The position numbers and the translations under genes are program-made. DNA of 64,000 nt from Sodiomyces alkalinus F11 (Eukaryota; Ascomycota; Sordariomycetes; Glomerellales; Plectosphaerellaceae). Where the stretch lies: positions 5,135,234 to 5,199,233 of the forward strand of contig NW_021167079.1 of NCBI RefSeq assembly GCF_003711515.1, read 5' to 3'. The notes below the pieces were generated by a model that worked only from the letters and a program-made list of their open reading frames with translations, was not told the DNA's origin and searched no databases. Below, one piece after another: positions 36,601 through 47,845 of this stretch (within the stretch, counting starts at the first letter, position 1; every line of letters starts with the position of its first letter).

Positions 36601-37370
36601 TTTAATATGTTCTTGCTTGCGAATTAGACGTGGGGATTCAGTTTCCAGACGAACCGCACTGACACAACACCCTATGACTCCTATTCACATCACCCTACGC
36701 AACTTGCCCATGGTCATCTGAGAACGTTCGTCCGTTGGCTTGCGAGCATATCCACGTTGACGAGGCAATGCCGAGGTGTATTCGTATTCAGGGAAGAAAA
36801 GGGGAAAAAGTGTCTTGGAGGCAAAACATAGCACTCACGCGCTCAACCTCGTCTCCAGCCGTAACGGGCTCCGGATCGAACGCTTGGAACCCCGCATGAA
36901 GATGTCGTATAGTCCACCGTCCGAAGACTACAAGTGAGGAGTTTTGCGTTCATGAAAAGGAAAGCGCCCCCGACATTCTGCGACGTGCCGACGAGTGTTT
37001 CGTATTGCCGATGCAAGAGTCAAACCGAAAGTATTTGACATGGATGGCCAACGTTGTCAGAGATCCGGGTACGGAATTGAGGTCCTGGGCTGGGAATGGA
37101 TGTCCTGTTGCCAAGGTACTCCACGGAAAGCAACATCGACTTCTGGAGAACGGGCCCATCGACAGAGTCCAGCACTGTCTCAACGACGGCCCCCCCATCC
37201 TCTGCGCCTCGGTTATGTCTCTCGCGACGGCCATAAAAAATACCGATGAGATGGAAGACGGCCCAAGCGCTGGATGATCTGGATCGGCCGATCCATCACG
37301 TTCTCGTGGGAACATCAATATGTTGTCCCGACATGGCGCCTTCACGGCTACGGCGGCGCGGTCAGCGATT

Positions 37371-37405
37371 GTGCCTGTGCCTGTGCCTGTGCCTGTGCTT
37401 GTGCC
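37371..37405. repeat. GTGCCT hexamer tandem repeat
   Basis: Five to six copies of GTGCCT, the last degenerate (GTGCTT). No supported gene overlaps it. Confidence 0.85.
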
Positions 37406-38056
37406 CGGTGAGCCACCGACGCGAGACAGCGCATTAACCAATCCTTACATAGGTGATAATCCATGGCGGTGTAACTCGTCACGGTCTCGAAGGCTTAGCT
37501 CTGCGAAGCTGGTTCCGAAAGTTCAGTGGCAAGTATGTCCCTCGGCAACTCCGTGTCACTCTCGATGCCGTAAATCATGGCTGCCAAAGGTCAATGTGAA
37601 ACGACATAGGACGAGGTCGAGTGTGACATCCAGTCACCACATCCTTTTTTATATAAAATCTTCACCTCGAGCAGACTGATTGGGCAAAGCTTGCCGGGAT
37701 CACAGTGAAATCCCATCTCGAGCCGTCAAGCCATGTGGTGACGGAAGCCAAGACGTAATGGTCCATCTGTGCTTGCTGGTGGAGGAGGAATTCTATGTCG
37801 GCGCTTGACGTGCCATAGACGAGCAAAACGCTTGTCCGCTCCGCTCCGGGTGCACGCTAAGAACGTGCATCTTGGTCAATAGGGTGTGGTAGAGGGTATA
37901 TGAAGGTAGGCTTTGGTTCCATTTCAGCCATGACGCTTTGAACAACATGCAAATCATAAATAATGCGAAACCCCGGCTTCCCATTCGCCCCCATTCCCTC
38001 AAAATGGCCTTTTTCCATTCATGTTCCCATTCTTTCTTTTTTTGTGCAATTTTACT

Positions 38057-38933
38057 TTATTCCAAGGCTCCTGGGAGCCTTTCTATGAAGTACTTTCCAC
38101 GCCCAACCTTCATTATCTGAGAAGGATAGTTAGTACGGTTATGTTACGAATGCTGAGAAGTATAAACCTACCGGCACTCCAGGAATCTTCCGAAGCCTCT
38201 GTTGTAGTTGCTTGTCCTGGGTTGCAACGATATAGATTCGGTCTTTGGTTACTCGATCCACCAGGCAATCATCTCCGTAGACCTAGTACGTGTTGCGTCA
38301 GCAATGACAGTCTGACCGAAACAAAAAAGAGGGGGAAGAAGAAGCATACTCCTTTGTGCAGACACTTTACCCGCTCCCACCGCTCATCTTTGGCGATTCT
38401 CCTGGCAATCCCATATGAAGGACCTAGCTTTTCCAACTCTCCTATGATGCCTACATACAAGAAACATTAGTATACGGCAGGTCGTAAGACGGATGGAGGT
38501 GCGCAGAGAGAGGAAGGGATCGTCTCACAGTCGGTAACGACAGGAATGCATGTGGCATATAGACAGTCCATCATGGTTTCGAGAACAGGGAGCTTCATCT
38601 GAACGGTGCGGTTGAAGAAACTTGTGTCGACGAGGACGCTATAGGGTGGTACGAGGGATGTGTTGGCGGCGAAGAACATCTGGCTGGGCATCTGGGGCAC
38701 TTCGCGGACGAGTTCGCCGTCGGCGGCCTTCGTCTTGCTTGCGGCGAGGGCTTCTTCGTTCTTTTTGATGTTCTCCTTGCGCCGAGCGTCGTTTTTGCCT
38801 ATCACGCGCTTGACCTGTAAAGAAATCGGTCAGCATGGAGAAGTCCGGGGCATCATAGTGCTGCCGCTAGGGGAGGAATGGACGAGGGTTGAAGTACGGC
38901 GGCGAATTTGCGAGTTTTCTTCTGCACACCCAT
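38057..38933 (-). CDS. fcf1: rRNA-processing PIN-domain protein Fcf1
   Basis: Fcf1 (Utp24) is the SSU-processome endonuclease acting in early 18S rRNA cleavages in the nucleolus. Five exons (38898-38933, 38529-38814, 38350-38450, 38172-38282, 38057-38116) give 197 residues, against 189 in yeast. Exon 1 encodes MGVQKKTRKFAA. The core follows with VKRVIGKNDAR, PYSVLVDTSFFNRTVQMKLP, LETMMDCLYATCIPVVTDC, KLGPSYGIARRIAKDERWER, CLHKG and YGDDCLVDRV. The end reads YIVATQDKQLQQRLRKIPGV, MKVGRGKYFIERLPG. The acidic PIN residues in LVDTS, MMDC, DDC and TQDK are present. All four introns use GT donors. Every part matches the family closely. Confidence 0.96.
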
Positions 38934-40796
38934 CTTCGACTCCGGAAACGAAGGCGGATCAACGGCGGCGAGTATACCAAGTCAACAGGATGGGAGGGAA
39001 ATCAAAGGGCGGCGTGGGCTTTCTGTCTCTCTGGTATCGATGTGTTGTCTTGAAACGAAGGGCGTTTTCTCGAGGGCTTCAGTGGGGGGAACACTGAACG
39101 AGGCGCAAACAAAAAATCAACAAGGCTGAAGAATCAGCTTATCGATTGCGACTGTGGAGTGAGGTACCCGAGGTACTTCATACAGCCTTGCGGGGCAGGG
39201 AAGGATCGAGGATAATATTACCTAAGGTAAGATAATTACTAATTAAAGGTACCTCGCGAAGAGAGTCGGGTACTTCGTAATTACTTCGCACTCTGGTTCA
39301 TGGCGAACCATCATTTGACATTCCAGGTTCCCACGATTCGGAACATGGCGCTGCCCATTCATGGCACGGCAGGTTGTCTCATTCCTACCTATGAAGTATA
39401 GTATGATAAAAACATCGCGTACATTTGATCTAGACAACGCTGCACGAAGAGATACTCATTTCTTCTTCATGTTTCCCTCTGGAGTACCGGCCTTTTTCTT
39501 TTATTATTATTATTATTTGCGATGGATGTAGAGTAATACGAAGTACCTTACCTTTTCCGAGGACACCATGAGACAGACTACCTTAAGTGCCTACCTTACC
39601 TCAGCCGGCCTTAATTTGAAACCCATCGAACATCAGGAGAAGTCTTCGACGTCAAACCACGTGCTGCAAAGGCGACGGACCTTGGCTAGGGACGGCACCT
39701 ACGTAGGTTATCATAATCAAGGGCACCATCACTCCCTTCGTCCCTACGGTTACCAGGTCATATTTGGAGACGCTAATGGAGGAAAGATGAGCGAGTCCAT
39801 TCTCCCTCCTCCCTGGAGGTAGAGACGGAACCAAGGCGGAATGGACAATACGAGCTAACGAAGGCCTTTGCATATTACCTTACCTTACATACAAACATAG
39901 TGCCGGTTGAAGATGTATCCGAACTGCATCGTTGGTAACCATGAGATATTACAGTGTTGTATAGGCCAATGAGACTGTATGTATCGTACCAGTTTAGTAA
40001 GGTACGAAGTACTACGGAGTATCAAATAAGGTACCTTGTTTGCTCTCCCTTCTCCCCTTTTATTTCCCCTTTTCCCTCCCCACCCATTTCCAACCCCTTC
40101 TGCCGTCAGGTCAGTCCTGGCAGGACCTCTTTCCGCCCGTCTTATTATTACGGAGTCACCATCGTTTCTGCACGTCCCTCCCACCCTCTCTCCCAACCCT
40201 CCCAACCCTCCCAACCCTCCCAACCCTCCCAACTCCCAACCCCCCATTCATTGGCCTGGTACCTACCCCGTACCATACCAATACGAAAGTACGTTGTACC
40301 GCCCTGGCCTGAGGTCGGACTTGTCCTTTATTCAACCCTTTTCATTTTCATTTTCATTTTCTCTTCCTCTTCTTTTTGGCCCTCTCTGGAGATTTTTACT
40401 TGTCCGGTCATCATCAACGACCGACATCAGCATCAATCAGCTTTTTGATTATCAGTAATGATCTAACCCGTCAGACCGTTTCGCTCGCTATTTTCTTCTT
40501 TTCTTCTTTTTGTCCGTCGCCCGTTAGCGCCACAATCGTTTTCAACGCCCTCCACTTCAGCCCAAGTCGAGCAAATATAACTCTCGTTACAGAACAGAAT
40601 CAAACCCCCCTCTATTTTCGGCACATATACTCGATTCGCCGAACACCTCTCTCATCCCGAGCAACCGCCATTTCGCCTTTCGATACTGAACAGGCCGGCG
40701 TCGCCTCATTTCTCTCCCGCTAGGCCGTGTCATCACGCGTCCTTATATCCTACAGTCACAGTATATACAGCATCCCCATAACCGCCAGTACGGGCC
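38934..40796. other. Divergent spacer fcf1 / csi2-like gene
   Basis: No exon is supported. GTAC/CCTTA motif clusters lie at 39160-39260, 39535-39600 and 39880-40035. A nine-base tandem repeat lies at 40191-40239 and a TTTTCA run at about 40338-40362. The pyrimidine-rich leader before 40797 is typical of fungal promoters. Confidence 0.5.
40191..40239. repeat. Tandem TCCCAACCC nonamer
   Basis: About five direct copies of the nine-base unit TCCCAACCC, the last truncated to TCCCAAC. It lies about 560 bases upstream of the csi2-like start codon. It is not the fungal telomere hexamer. Confidence 0.85.
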
Positions 40797-42005
40797 ATGG
40801 TGCGCATCCGTTTCGCCTCACAACGCTCGGCGCTGGTCCATCCGGCCCTTGCTGCTGTTGCACTCTTCGCCACGACATCCTTGGCCCAAAATAACAATGG
40901 TGGTGGTGGTGGTAATAACAACAACAACAACAACAACAACGATGACAACGATGACAACGATAGCCCTCCCTCGGTTGAAGACAGCGGCCCTTCTCCGGCT
41001 CCCGAAAACGAGGACAATGAAGGTGACAACGAACCATCGCCACCAGCTCCGACGCCTAGTCAGGACGAAGAAGAGCAGAATGAGGAGCCACCACCCACCC
41101 CTACACCTTCCCCGGAGCAAGAGGATGAGCCGACACCAACTCCGACCCCCGACAATCCAGACGACTCGAGCCCGGCCCCTACTCCAACCCCGGCGCCAAC
41201 TCGCACCGAGGCGAACGATGAAGAGTTCACGTCCTTCGCTTCTCTCACCAACGCGCCCCTAATTGTCACCTACCCGCCCGCCGCCGTACCTCCAACCGTC
41301 AACGCCCCCTTCACGCAGCGCTCCTCTGCTCCTGAGGGTACAGTTTTCATCGTGGTCGGCGCCATTCTCGGAGCGTTTGGTCTCGGCATCCTCCTCTGGC
41401 GTGGCATCGTCGCTTGCCTCCTCCACCGCTCCGTCCGCCGCGCCGCCTTGGCCCAGCACGACTCCGACAGCAAATCCGCCTTCCCGGCACCTCCCGCGCC
41501 CTTTTACAAGTACAGCGACCACAATTCCACACTCTCTCTGTCGGCCGCCGGCAACGCCCGCGGCACTCGGCGCACCAACCGCGGCCCTATCCCCTCTGCC
41601 ACGCCCAGCCAGTCGAACCTCTTCTTCTCTCCGACCGCCGCCAGTGGTGCTGCCGGAAGTGGCGGCGGCCGCGACTCGCGCTTCCTGCCCTCTGGCTTCT
41701 ACGCCGCCGGAAACCCTTCGAGCCCTGGACACACTCACTCTATCAGCCTGACCAATCTGCGGCCCGACTCGCGCGGTCTCTCGCGGAACGCCATGCGCGA
41801 CCACACGCCGCCCGAGTCGCCCCAGTTCCCTCCCGCGCGCCGCGATATGAGCACGAGCTCGTTGAACCTTTCCGGGCCTCCTACGACCGGTCGCGCTCCC
41901 AGCGCATACTTGGAGGACCTGCTGGATGAGAACCCAAGCGCCTTCCCACCTAGCAACATGCCGCCGGCGAATCCACAACGGGGGTCACCGGGGTCTCGCT
42001 TCTGA
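40797..42005 (+). CDS. csi2: Csi2-like single-pass membrane protein
   Basis: This single-exon gene gives 402 residues. A signal-type N-terminus (residues 1-31, HPALAAVALFATTSLAQ) leads into a low-complexity ectodomain with poly-Gly, poly-Asn and Asn/Asp runs, then acidic Pro/Thr-rich repeats up to about residue 145. The conserved block runs from about residue 150: an FTQRSSAPEGTVFIVV segment, the membrane helix GAILGAFGLGILLWRGIVA, and LLHRSVRRAA immediately inside. The cytoplasmic Ser-rich tail ends with YLEDLLDENPSAF. This layout fits the fungal Csi2 / vacuolar-membrane-protein family linked to chitin synthesis in yeast. The assignment rests on the membrane block and its positive-inside flank. 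Function in this organism is unproven. Confidence 0.78.
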   Translation: MVRIRFASQRSALVHPALAAVALFATTSLAQNNNGGGGGNNNNNNNNNDDNDDNDSPPSVEDSGPSPAPENEDNEGDNEPSPPAPTPSQDEEEQNEEPPPTPTPSPEQEDEPTPTPTPDNPDDSSPAPTPTPAPTRTEANDEEFTSFASLTNAPLIVTYPPAAVPPTVNAPFTQRSSAPEGTVFIVVGAILGAFGLGILLWRGIVACLLHRSVRRAALAQHDSDSKSAFPAPPAPFYKYSDHNSTLSLSAAGNARGTRRTNRGPIPSATPSQSNLFFSPTAASGAAGSGGGRDSRFLPSGFYAAGNPSSPGHTHSISLTNLRPDSRGLSRNAMRDHTPPESPQFPPARRDMSTSSLNLSGPPTTGRAPSAYLEDLLDENPSAFPPSNMPPANPQRGSPGSRF

Positions 42006-42670
42006 ACGACAGCAGAGGTATATTTATGTTTGTATTTTAAAGTCAAGTCATTTGTAAGGGCCGGAAAAGGGCTTGTAGTAGCTTGGTGTACGAGGGGCTT
42101 CAGGTCGGGCCCTCCAAGTTCAATGGAACGTGGCGTTTTTTTCTTGGGATAAAGCATCGAGTGTAAACTCTTGGGAGTATCATTTGCCAATAGAGTACTA
42201 TGCATGCATTTCGTCTTATCTTCTTGTTATTATTTCTCCTGCAATGGTTAACTCAACCCCTGCCTCCATGGTACAAACTTTGTGCTGTAAAACGCCAGCT
42301 GGAAGTGCTCCGTTCAGCATGTTTCGTTAGGGGGGCGTAGGCCACCGCTCTTGGAATGACATTAGGGGGAAGAAAGAGAATAGAACATCGTTGTGTAATT
42401 ACGTTGCAATACCAATTACGCATCTTTGCACATCTGTCGCAGAGGGCGAGAGTCTGAACCAACCCCACCCACGCCTTGCACATATATCTCAGCAACGTAG
42501 GCTGGACGGCACAGACTGAGACCTATATATTATGTATGCTATTGTTTTATATGATGACTTCTCTATGGTCTTTCCAAGCCCTTGCTTCCCACACATGCGT
42601 GTCTGTATTATGTACATTAATATTTCCATGATTTCCAACGTTCCCTCCTTCGTTTCCGTAACCCTCCGCA
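42006..42670. other. Convergent spacer csi2-like / yor1
   Basis: Nothing beyond the 3' regions of both genes. Open frames here are short and unlike any family. Confidence 0.45.
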
Positions 42671-45600
42671 TCAGGTTCCCTTGCCCTCAATGTCCGAAGA
42701 AGCCTCAGGAGACGGCCGGCCAGCACCGGTGGTTTCTGCGCTCCGTACAATATCCTCCGCGCGAATCAGACTACGATCGCACATCCCCCGGAAAATGCCG
42801 CCCTCCCTATGCCACAGCTCCAGCGGCGTTCCCAGCTCGGCGATACGCCCGGCGTCCATGACGCAGATGCGGTCATAGCCGATGATGGTCCGCAGCCTGT
42901 GCGCAATACACAGGAGCGTCCGGCCGCGGAACCCGGTAGCGATGGTGTTTTGGATCTTATCGTCGGTTTCCATGTCGACCGAGCTCGTCGCCTCGTCGCA
43001 GACGATGATGCGGGAGCCCCGCACGAGCGCCCTCGCCAGCGCCATAAGCTGTCGCTGGCCCAGCGAGAAGTTGAGGCCGTCCTCCTCGACCGCCGAGTCG
43101 AGGTGGAGGCGAGACGACGCCTCGTTGGACAGCGGGTCGGCGGTCAGGTTCGCGCCCGCGGGGACGAGGTCGGCTTGGCGCAGGGCCGACCACAGCTCGA
43201 GATCGGTGTGCTCGTTAAACGGGTCGAGGTTGGACCGGATGGTGCCGCGGAACAAGGTCGGGTCTTGCGGGATGATGGCGAGGCGAGACCGGAGGTCGTG
43301 CAGGCCGATGGTGGAGATGTCGACCCCGTCGATGACGATGCGACCCCCCGACACCTCGACCAGTCGGAAGAGCGTGGACATGATGGAACTCTTGCCGGCG
43401 CCCGTGCGGCCGACAATGCCGATGCGCTCGCCTCCAGCCACGTGCAGCGTGAAGCCCTGGAGAACGAGCGGCAGGTTGGCACGGTAGCGCATCTGGACGT
43501 CGTCGAAGATGATTTCGCCCTTCTCTGGCCACGAGGGCCGCACCTCGATGGTATGCACGGGCGCTTCTTCCTCCAGCTGCGTGCCGTAATACTGGAGACG
43601 CTCGACGGCGTTCATGCCATTCTCGACCTCGGCCAGCTGCCGCACCGTGAACTGGATCATCTGTACCGTGGCAAGGATATAGCTGAGGACCAGGCCTCCG
43701 GTGCTGGGGGGCACACTAAAGCGTGAGGTGACAACAAGGATGCCGACCGTGAATACGAGCAAATTCCCGACGAGATCCAATCGCACCGACAACCACCGTT
43801 GGTTGGAGAAAGTGAGGTAGTACGCGGCGTTCATCTTGTCAATGGCGGTCCGCAGGTCGGTGATGAAGTGATCCTTCAAGCCATACGCCCGGATGCTGGC
43901 CGTGCCGCTTAAGCCCTCGGAAAACTTGGCGAAGACGGTCGAGCGCAAGACGGACTCGAAACGCTTGATCTCTCGGGCGGACGACCGGTAATAGGCGGCA
44001 GCGAAGATGAAGAGGACGGAAAGCGGGACGAGGGCGAGGGCGAACCAGTGGAAGAATGCGATGACCAGGGCGAAGACGGAAAGGATCATACCGAGGGTGA
44101 GGAAGTACATCCGGAAGGCGTCGGTCAAGTTATTATCCATGATATCGACGTCTCGCGAGAACCGGTTGGTGATCCGGCCGAGGGGCGTGGTGTCGAAGAA
44201 GGACATGGGCGCCCGGAGGACCCTCGTGACGGCACGCCGGAGCATGACCCTGCTGGCGTTGGTGCCGAAGATTGAAAGCATGACCGAGAAGCAAAACATA
44301 AGGAAGGCTTGGGCGAAGCCCAGGGCGGCATACACCCCGATATAACCTCCTGTCGCCATGCCGAAGTGGTCGCTTGTCCAATACGAGAGCCACAGCCCCG
44401 TCATCATGTTGGCCCCGAGCGCGATAACCAGGAACAATATAACCAGCGGCGCGCTGAGAACCGTGCCAGACGCACGAATATACGCGCTGTAGACGGACCA
44501 CGGAACGCTCGACACGGCTCTTTCCTCCTGTTGCATGAGTGCACCACCTCCTTTTCGCTTCTTCTCCTCGACCACCCCTGACTCGTTCGTTTCGGCCACC
44601 GGTCCCTCGTCTCTCTTCTCCTCAACCGCGGTCGTCTCCATCAGATGTTGAAAACTCTCCGAGTTGCTCATCAGATTATCAAAAGTATCGACGGCGACAA
44701 TTTGGCCGCCTTCCATCCAGACGATCCGGTCGCAGCGGTTGAGAACCCACAGCTGGTGAGTCGCTAGAATTCTGCATTTGTCTTTCAGCAGGCCAAGGAT
44801 GGCCCTGTCAAAGATATGTCGGCCAACGTGGGCGTCTACGGCACTCAAGGGGTCATCCATGAGGACGATGTCTGCGTTGTAGTAGATGGCTCGGGCGATA
44901 TTGAGGCGCTGCTTCTGGCCACCGGAGATGGTAATACCCTTCTCGCCAATCTCTGTCGCATCGCCGTTGGGTAACATTTCGAAATCAGGACGGAGTGCAC
45001 ACCTGAGGGGTTTGATCGAGTTAGCTAGGCTAGGGGCGTGGGTGTGAGCAGTAGGGGATGAAAGAGAAAAAGTCCGGCATACGCGTCGATCACCTGGTTG
45101 TACCAGTCTCGGTCCATCTCCTTGCCGAACAGGATATTATCGCGAACCGTGGCATTCCGAATCCAGGCATACTGGGGACAAAAGGCCCTCGAGCCTCCCA
45201 AGACCACCTCCCCTGAAGTTTTCCTCATGTCCCCGGCCAGGGCCGCCAGGAGAGAGCTTTTGCCGCAACCAACGGTACCGATGACAGCTACCAACTCGTT
45301 TCTAGCAACCGCCAGCTCCAACTGCTGCAGCTTGAAGGGTTCCCTTTCGTCCGCCCAAACGGTACTGCGGCTAGAAGCATCGCCCCCCGAAGAGGACGGC
45401 GGCCGGGCCGCTCCCTTCGCCGCCTGGGTCCCGTCGTTTCCGGGTTTGGAGCCCTTCCCTTTTCCCTTCTCGGACTCTTTCGTCGTCGGCGTCCTCTCCC
45501 AGGTGAAACTAGCCCCGTGCAGCTCGAGGGCATTCTCACCACTCGGTTTCCGTGTGACGTCCTCTTCCCGCTCCTCGGCCAACAGAAACTCCTGGATCCG

Positions 45601-47405
45601 CTTGATGGACGACCAAGCGTCGACGACCTGACCGAGGACCAGGGGGAGCAAATTAAGCGGCATGCGGAGGCCGTTGAACAGGGCCAAGGACGAGAAAATC
45701 TCGGCGGGCCGCATGGTGTGGTCGGTCAGCGAGTAGGTGATGAAGGCGAGCATGCTGGCGAAGATGGGCATGGACATGCTGACGGCGTTGATGGCGTTGC
45801 GGATGGCAAGAAGCGACTGGATGCTGTGGATTTCGCGCTTGCGGATGGCCTTGAGCCGGTCGAGGAAGGCAGATTCCCAGCCGAAGTACTTGACGAAGCG
45901 AACCGACGACAGCACCTCCTGGGTGAGGCTTACTCTTTGGTCGGTGATCTTGTTAATGGCCTTTCGGCGCCTGAACAGACTCCTGATGGCTCTTGCCAGG
46001 AGAGGCACGCCGACGGCAAGGAGAGCGAAGCCGGCAAGCGCACTGTAGCCCAGGTTGACGATGAGGACGGCCAAGGTGATGAGGATGGCGAGGGGTCCCG
46101 ACCAGACCATGTGGAAAAGCGCGGAAGCTTGGTCAATGCGGTACGTATCGACGCTCATCAAGTTGATGATGCGTCCGTTTCCCCAGCCGGCACCGTCACC
46201 GGAGATACCCGGGGCGGCGTCAGACTTTGTTGGGCGCTTGCCGTTGCCCTTCTTCCCCTCTTCGCTCTCCTTCTTTTGATCTTTCTTTTTCTCCTCCTTG
46301 TTCTTCTCTCCCGCTTTCTCCTCCTCGGATCCCTCATCCCCCTCCGTGGCGCTGCTATCATGCTCCGAGGAGTCGACTTCCTTAGCGCCACCAGCTTTGG
46401 CCCGGCCCGATATGGACATGGACTTCTCGAAAACGAAACTGATAAGAACAGCCCTCGTCTGGCCACCGACCATCATGCCGCGGTAGATGAAGTGATTGAC
46501 CCCCAAGCTCTGCAGGATCTGCATGGCGGTGACACCGAGAACGAGACCGATGCCCTGGCCGATTTGGGGCGCCGAAGTTCCGGCGATGGCGGCATCCCAG
46601 GCATCGTTGGCGAACTGAATGAGATAGCGGAGGATGAAGGGCGACATGACCTGGAAGATGGTGGCCATGACCTGCAGGATGCCACCGAGCCAGAACTCGA
46701 AGAAGAAGGTCTCGTGCATGGCCCAGAGAAGAGGGTGTTTGTCGCCCCTGTCCACGCGCTTCTGGAAGGACTTTTTGAGCTTGAGGGTCAGCTTCTCGGC
46801 AGCGCGGTCTGGGTTCACGGTCCATATGTCATTGTGCTCAAGCTGCCTCTTATATCCGACCTAGAAAGGGAAAAACCGGGCATTAGGTTATGATACGAAG
46901 AGACGCAAAGTTTTGGAAGGCTTTCTCGGGAAGAAGAAGGGGGACAATGTTGTCGGGGGCTCACACTCATCAACGGTGCCATCCATTGAAAGACGAGAAG
47001 GCTGAAGAAGCCAGCCGTGTGCTCCCTCGACACGGACCTCTCGGCAGGCACTGGAGGGATAGCGCCCCATCGCAGCGGGTTGGGCGTCTTATACCATGGC
47101 TTTGTCTCGGAAGTTGTTCTCGATAATGCCGAGGCGGCACCACTGAGATGGGTGGCATGGCTTTGAGTGACCCCTAACGTGGTATGAGGGGGCTGCTCGG
47201 GCTCTTCGGGATTCTCGGGATTCTCGATCTTCACCTCCTCCTCGCTCGATTCCCCGACTCCATCGTCATCATCACGTTTGCTGCCATCCCCTTGACCAAT
47301 CTGTATGATATAGGGGCCACCAGCACTTTCGTCTTGATCATTTGGTTGAATAGCAGCAGGCAGGGGATCCGGCGCCTTGGTCACCTTGTCGGCAGAATCT
47401 GCCAT
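42671..47405 (-). CDS. yor1: Yor1-type ABC (ABCC/MRP) transporter
   Basis: This is a full-length ABCC exporter of the Yor1 (oligomycin resistance) type, a plasma-membrane multidrug and anion pump. Three exons (46965-47405, 45083-46860, 42671-45002) give 1516 residues. The layout is acidic N-terminus, TMD1, NBD1, TMD2, NBD2. NBD1 has Walker A GTVGCGKSS (about residue 675) and SGGQKQRLNIARA with Walker B IVLMDDPLSAVD. NBD2 has GRTGAGKSS (about 1271), SLGQRQLMALARAL and IIVCDEATSSVD. TMD2 contains the MRP-typical MSFFDTTPLGRITNRFSRD. A charged Glu/Lys/Asp linker of about 55 residues interrupts TMD1 at about 307-361, before NGRIINLMSVD. The open frames of up to 458 codons on the other strand are shadows. 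The exact substrate is unknown. Confidence 0.94.
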
Positions 47406-47812
47406 GTTCGACGCAAACCGAGAATCAACTCGCTGGGGTTAAAATATTGGGCCAGGCGAGGCGAGGCGAGGTTAAGGGCGGTTCAAGTGAGGGACGAAGT
47501 TCACCTGCTCAACGGCAATGAGCAAGAACGGCGAAGAAGTATCACAGGTGATTCCAGGGAGGCATAGTCGTTCGAGCGAGTAAGGAGGCCCTGGAAGGCG
47601 AGAAACGACCAAGTAGGTGAAGACGTAGAAAGCGATGATATAAATGGAAGATGTGATGTGTATGATGTGTTTCTTTCGAGTATGGCCTGATATTTGAGCA
47701 GCCGAAAGACTGGAGAGAGGCGTGAAGCTGGGAGCCGGAACTCGGTGCCGAAGACGACGTCGTGCTTTGTTAAAATGAAAAACCTGGCAGTCTGAGAATG
47801 CTGAGAACCGGG

Positions 47813-47845
<33 letters not shown>

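Larger units (their letters stand above)
32326..38056. other. 5.7 kb gene-free stretch between nmr-1 and fcf1
   Basis: No open frame here shows a recognisable family or a convincing exon chain. Positions 32326 to about 34400 are probably the nmr-1 promoter and leader, with A-rich tracts near 32458-32490, poly-T at 33579-33605 and at 34018-34030. GTAC motif words occur at 33085-33115, 34745-34770, 35255-35285, 35430-35450 and 36120-36250. A GTGCCT hexamer repeat lies at 37371-37405 inside a 163-codon minus-strand frame (36950-37441) that I do not accept as a gene. A non-coding RNA could be present but cannot be judged from sequence. Confidence 0.5.

Noticed and set aside
36950..37441. 163-codon minus-strand frame with a Gly-Thr repeat
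   Set aside because: The repeat is only the GTGCCT microsatellite in translation. The rest has no domain, and an equally open plus-strand frame overlaps it.
40191..40239. Interstitial telomere repeat
   Set aside because: The unit is TCCCAACCC, not the CCCTAA hexamer, so it is an ordinary minisatellite.
42809..43726. 305-codon open frame on the plus strand
   Set aside because: It is antisense to NBD2 of yor1 and has no independent evidence.
45517..46893. 458-codon open frame on the plus strand
   Set aside because: It is antisense to yor1 and has the Asp/Gly/Glu-rich composition typical of a mirrored GC-biased frame.
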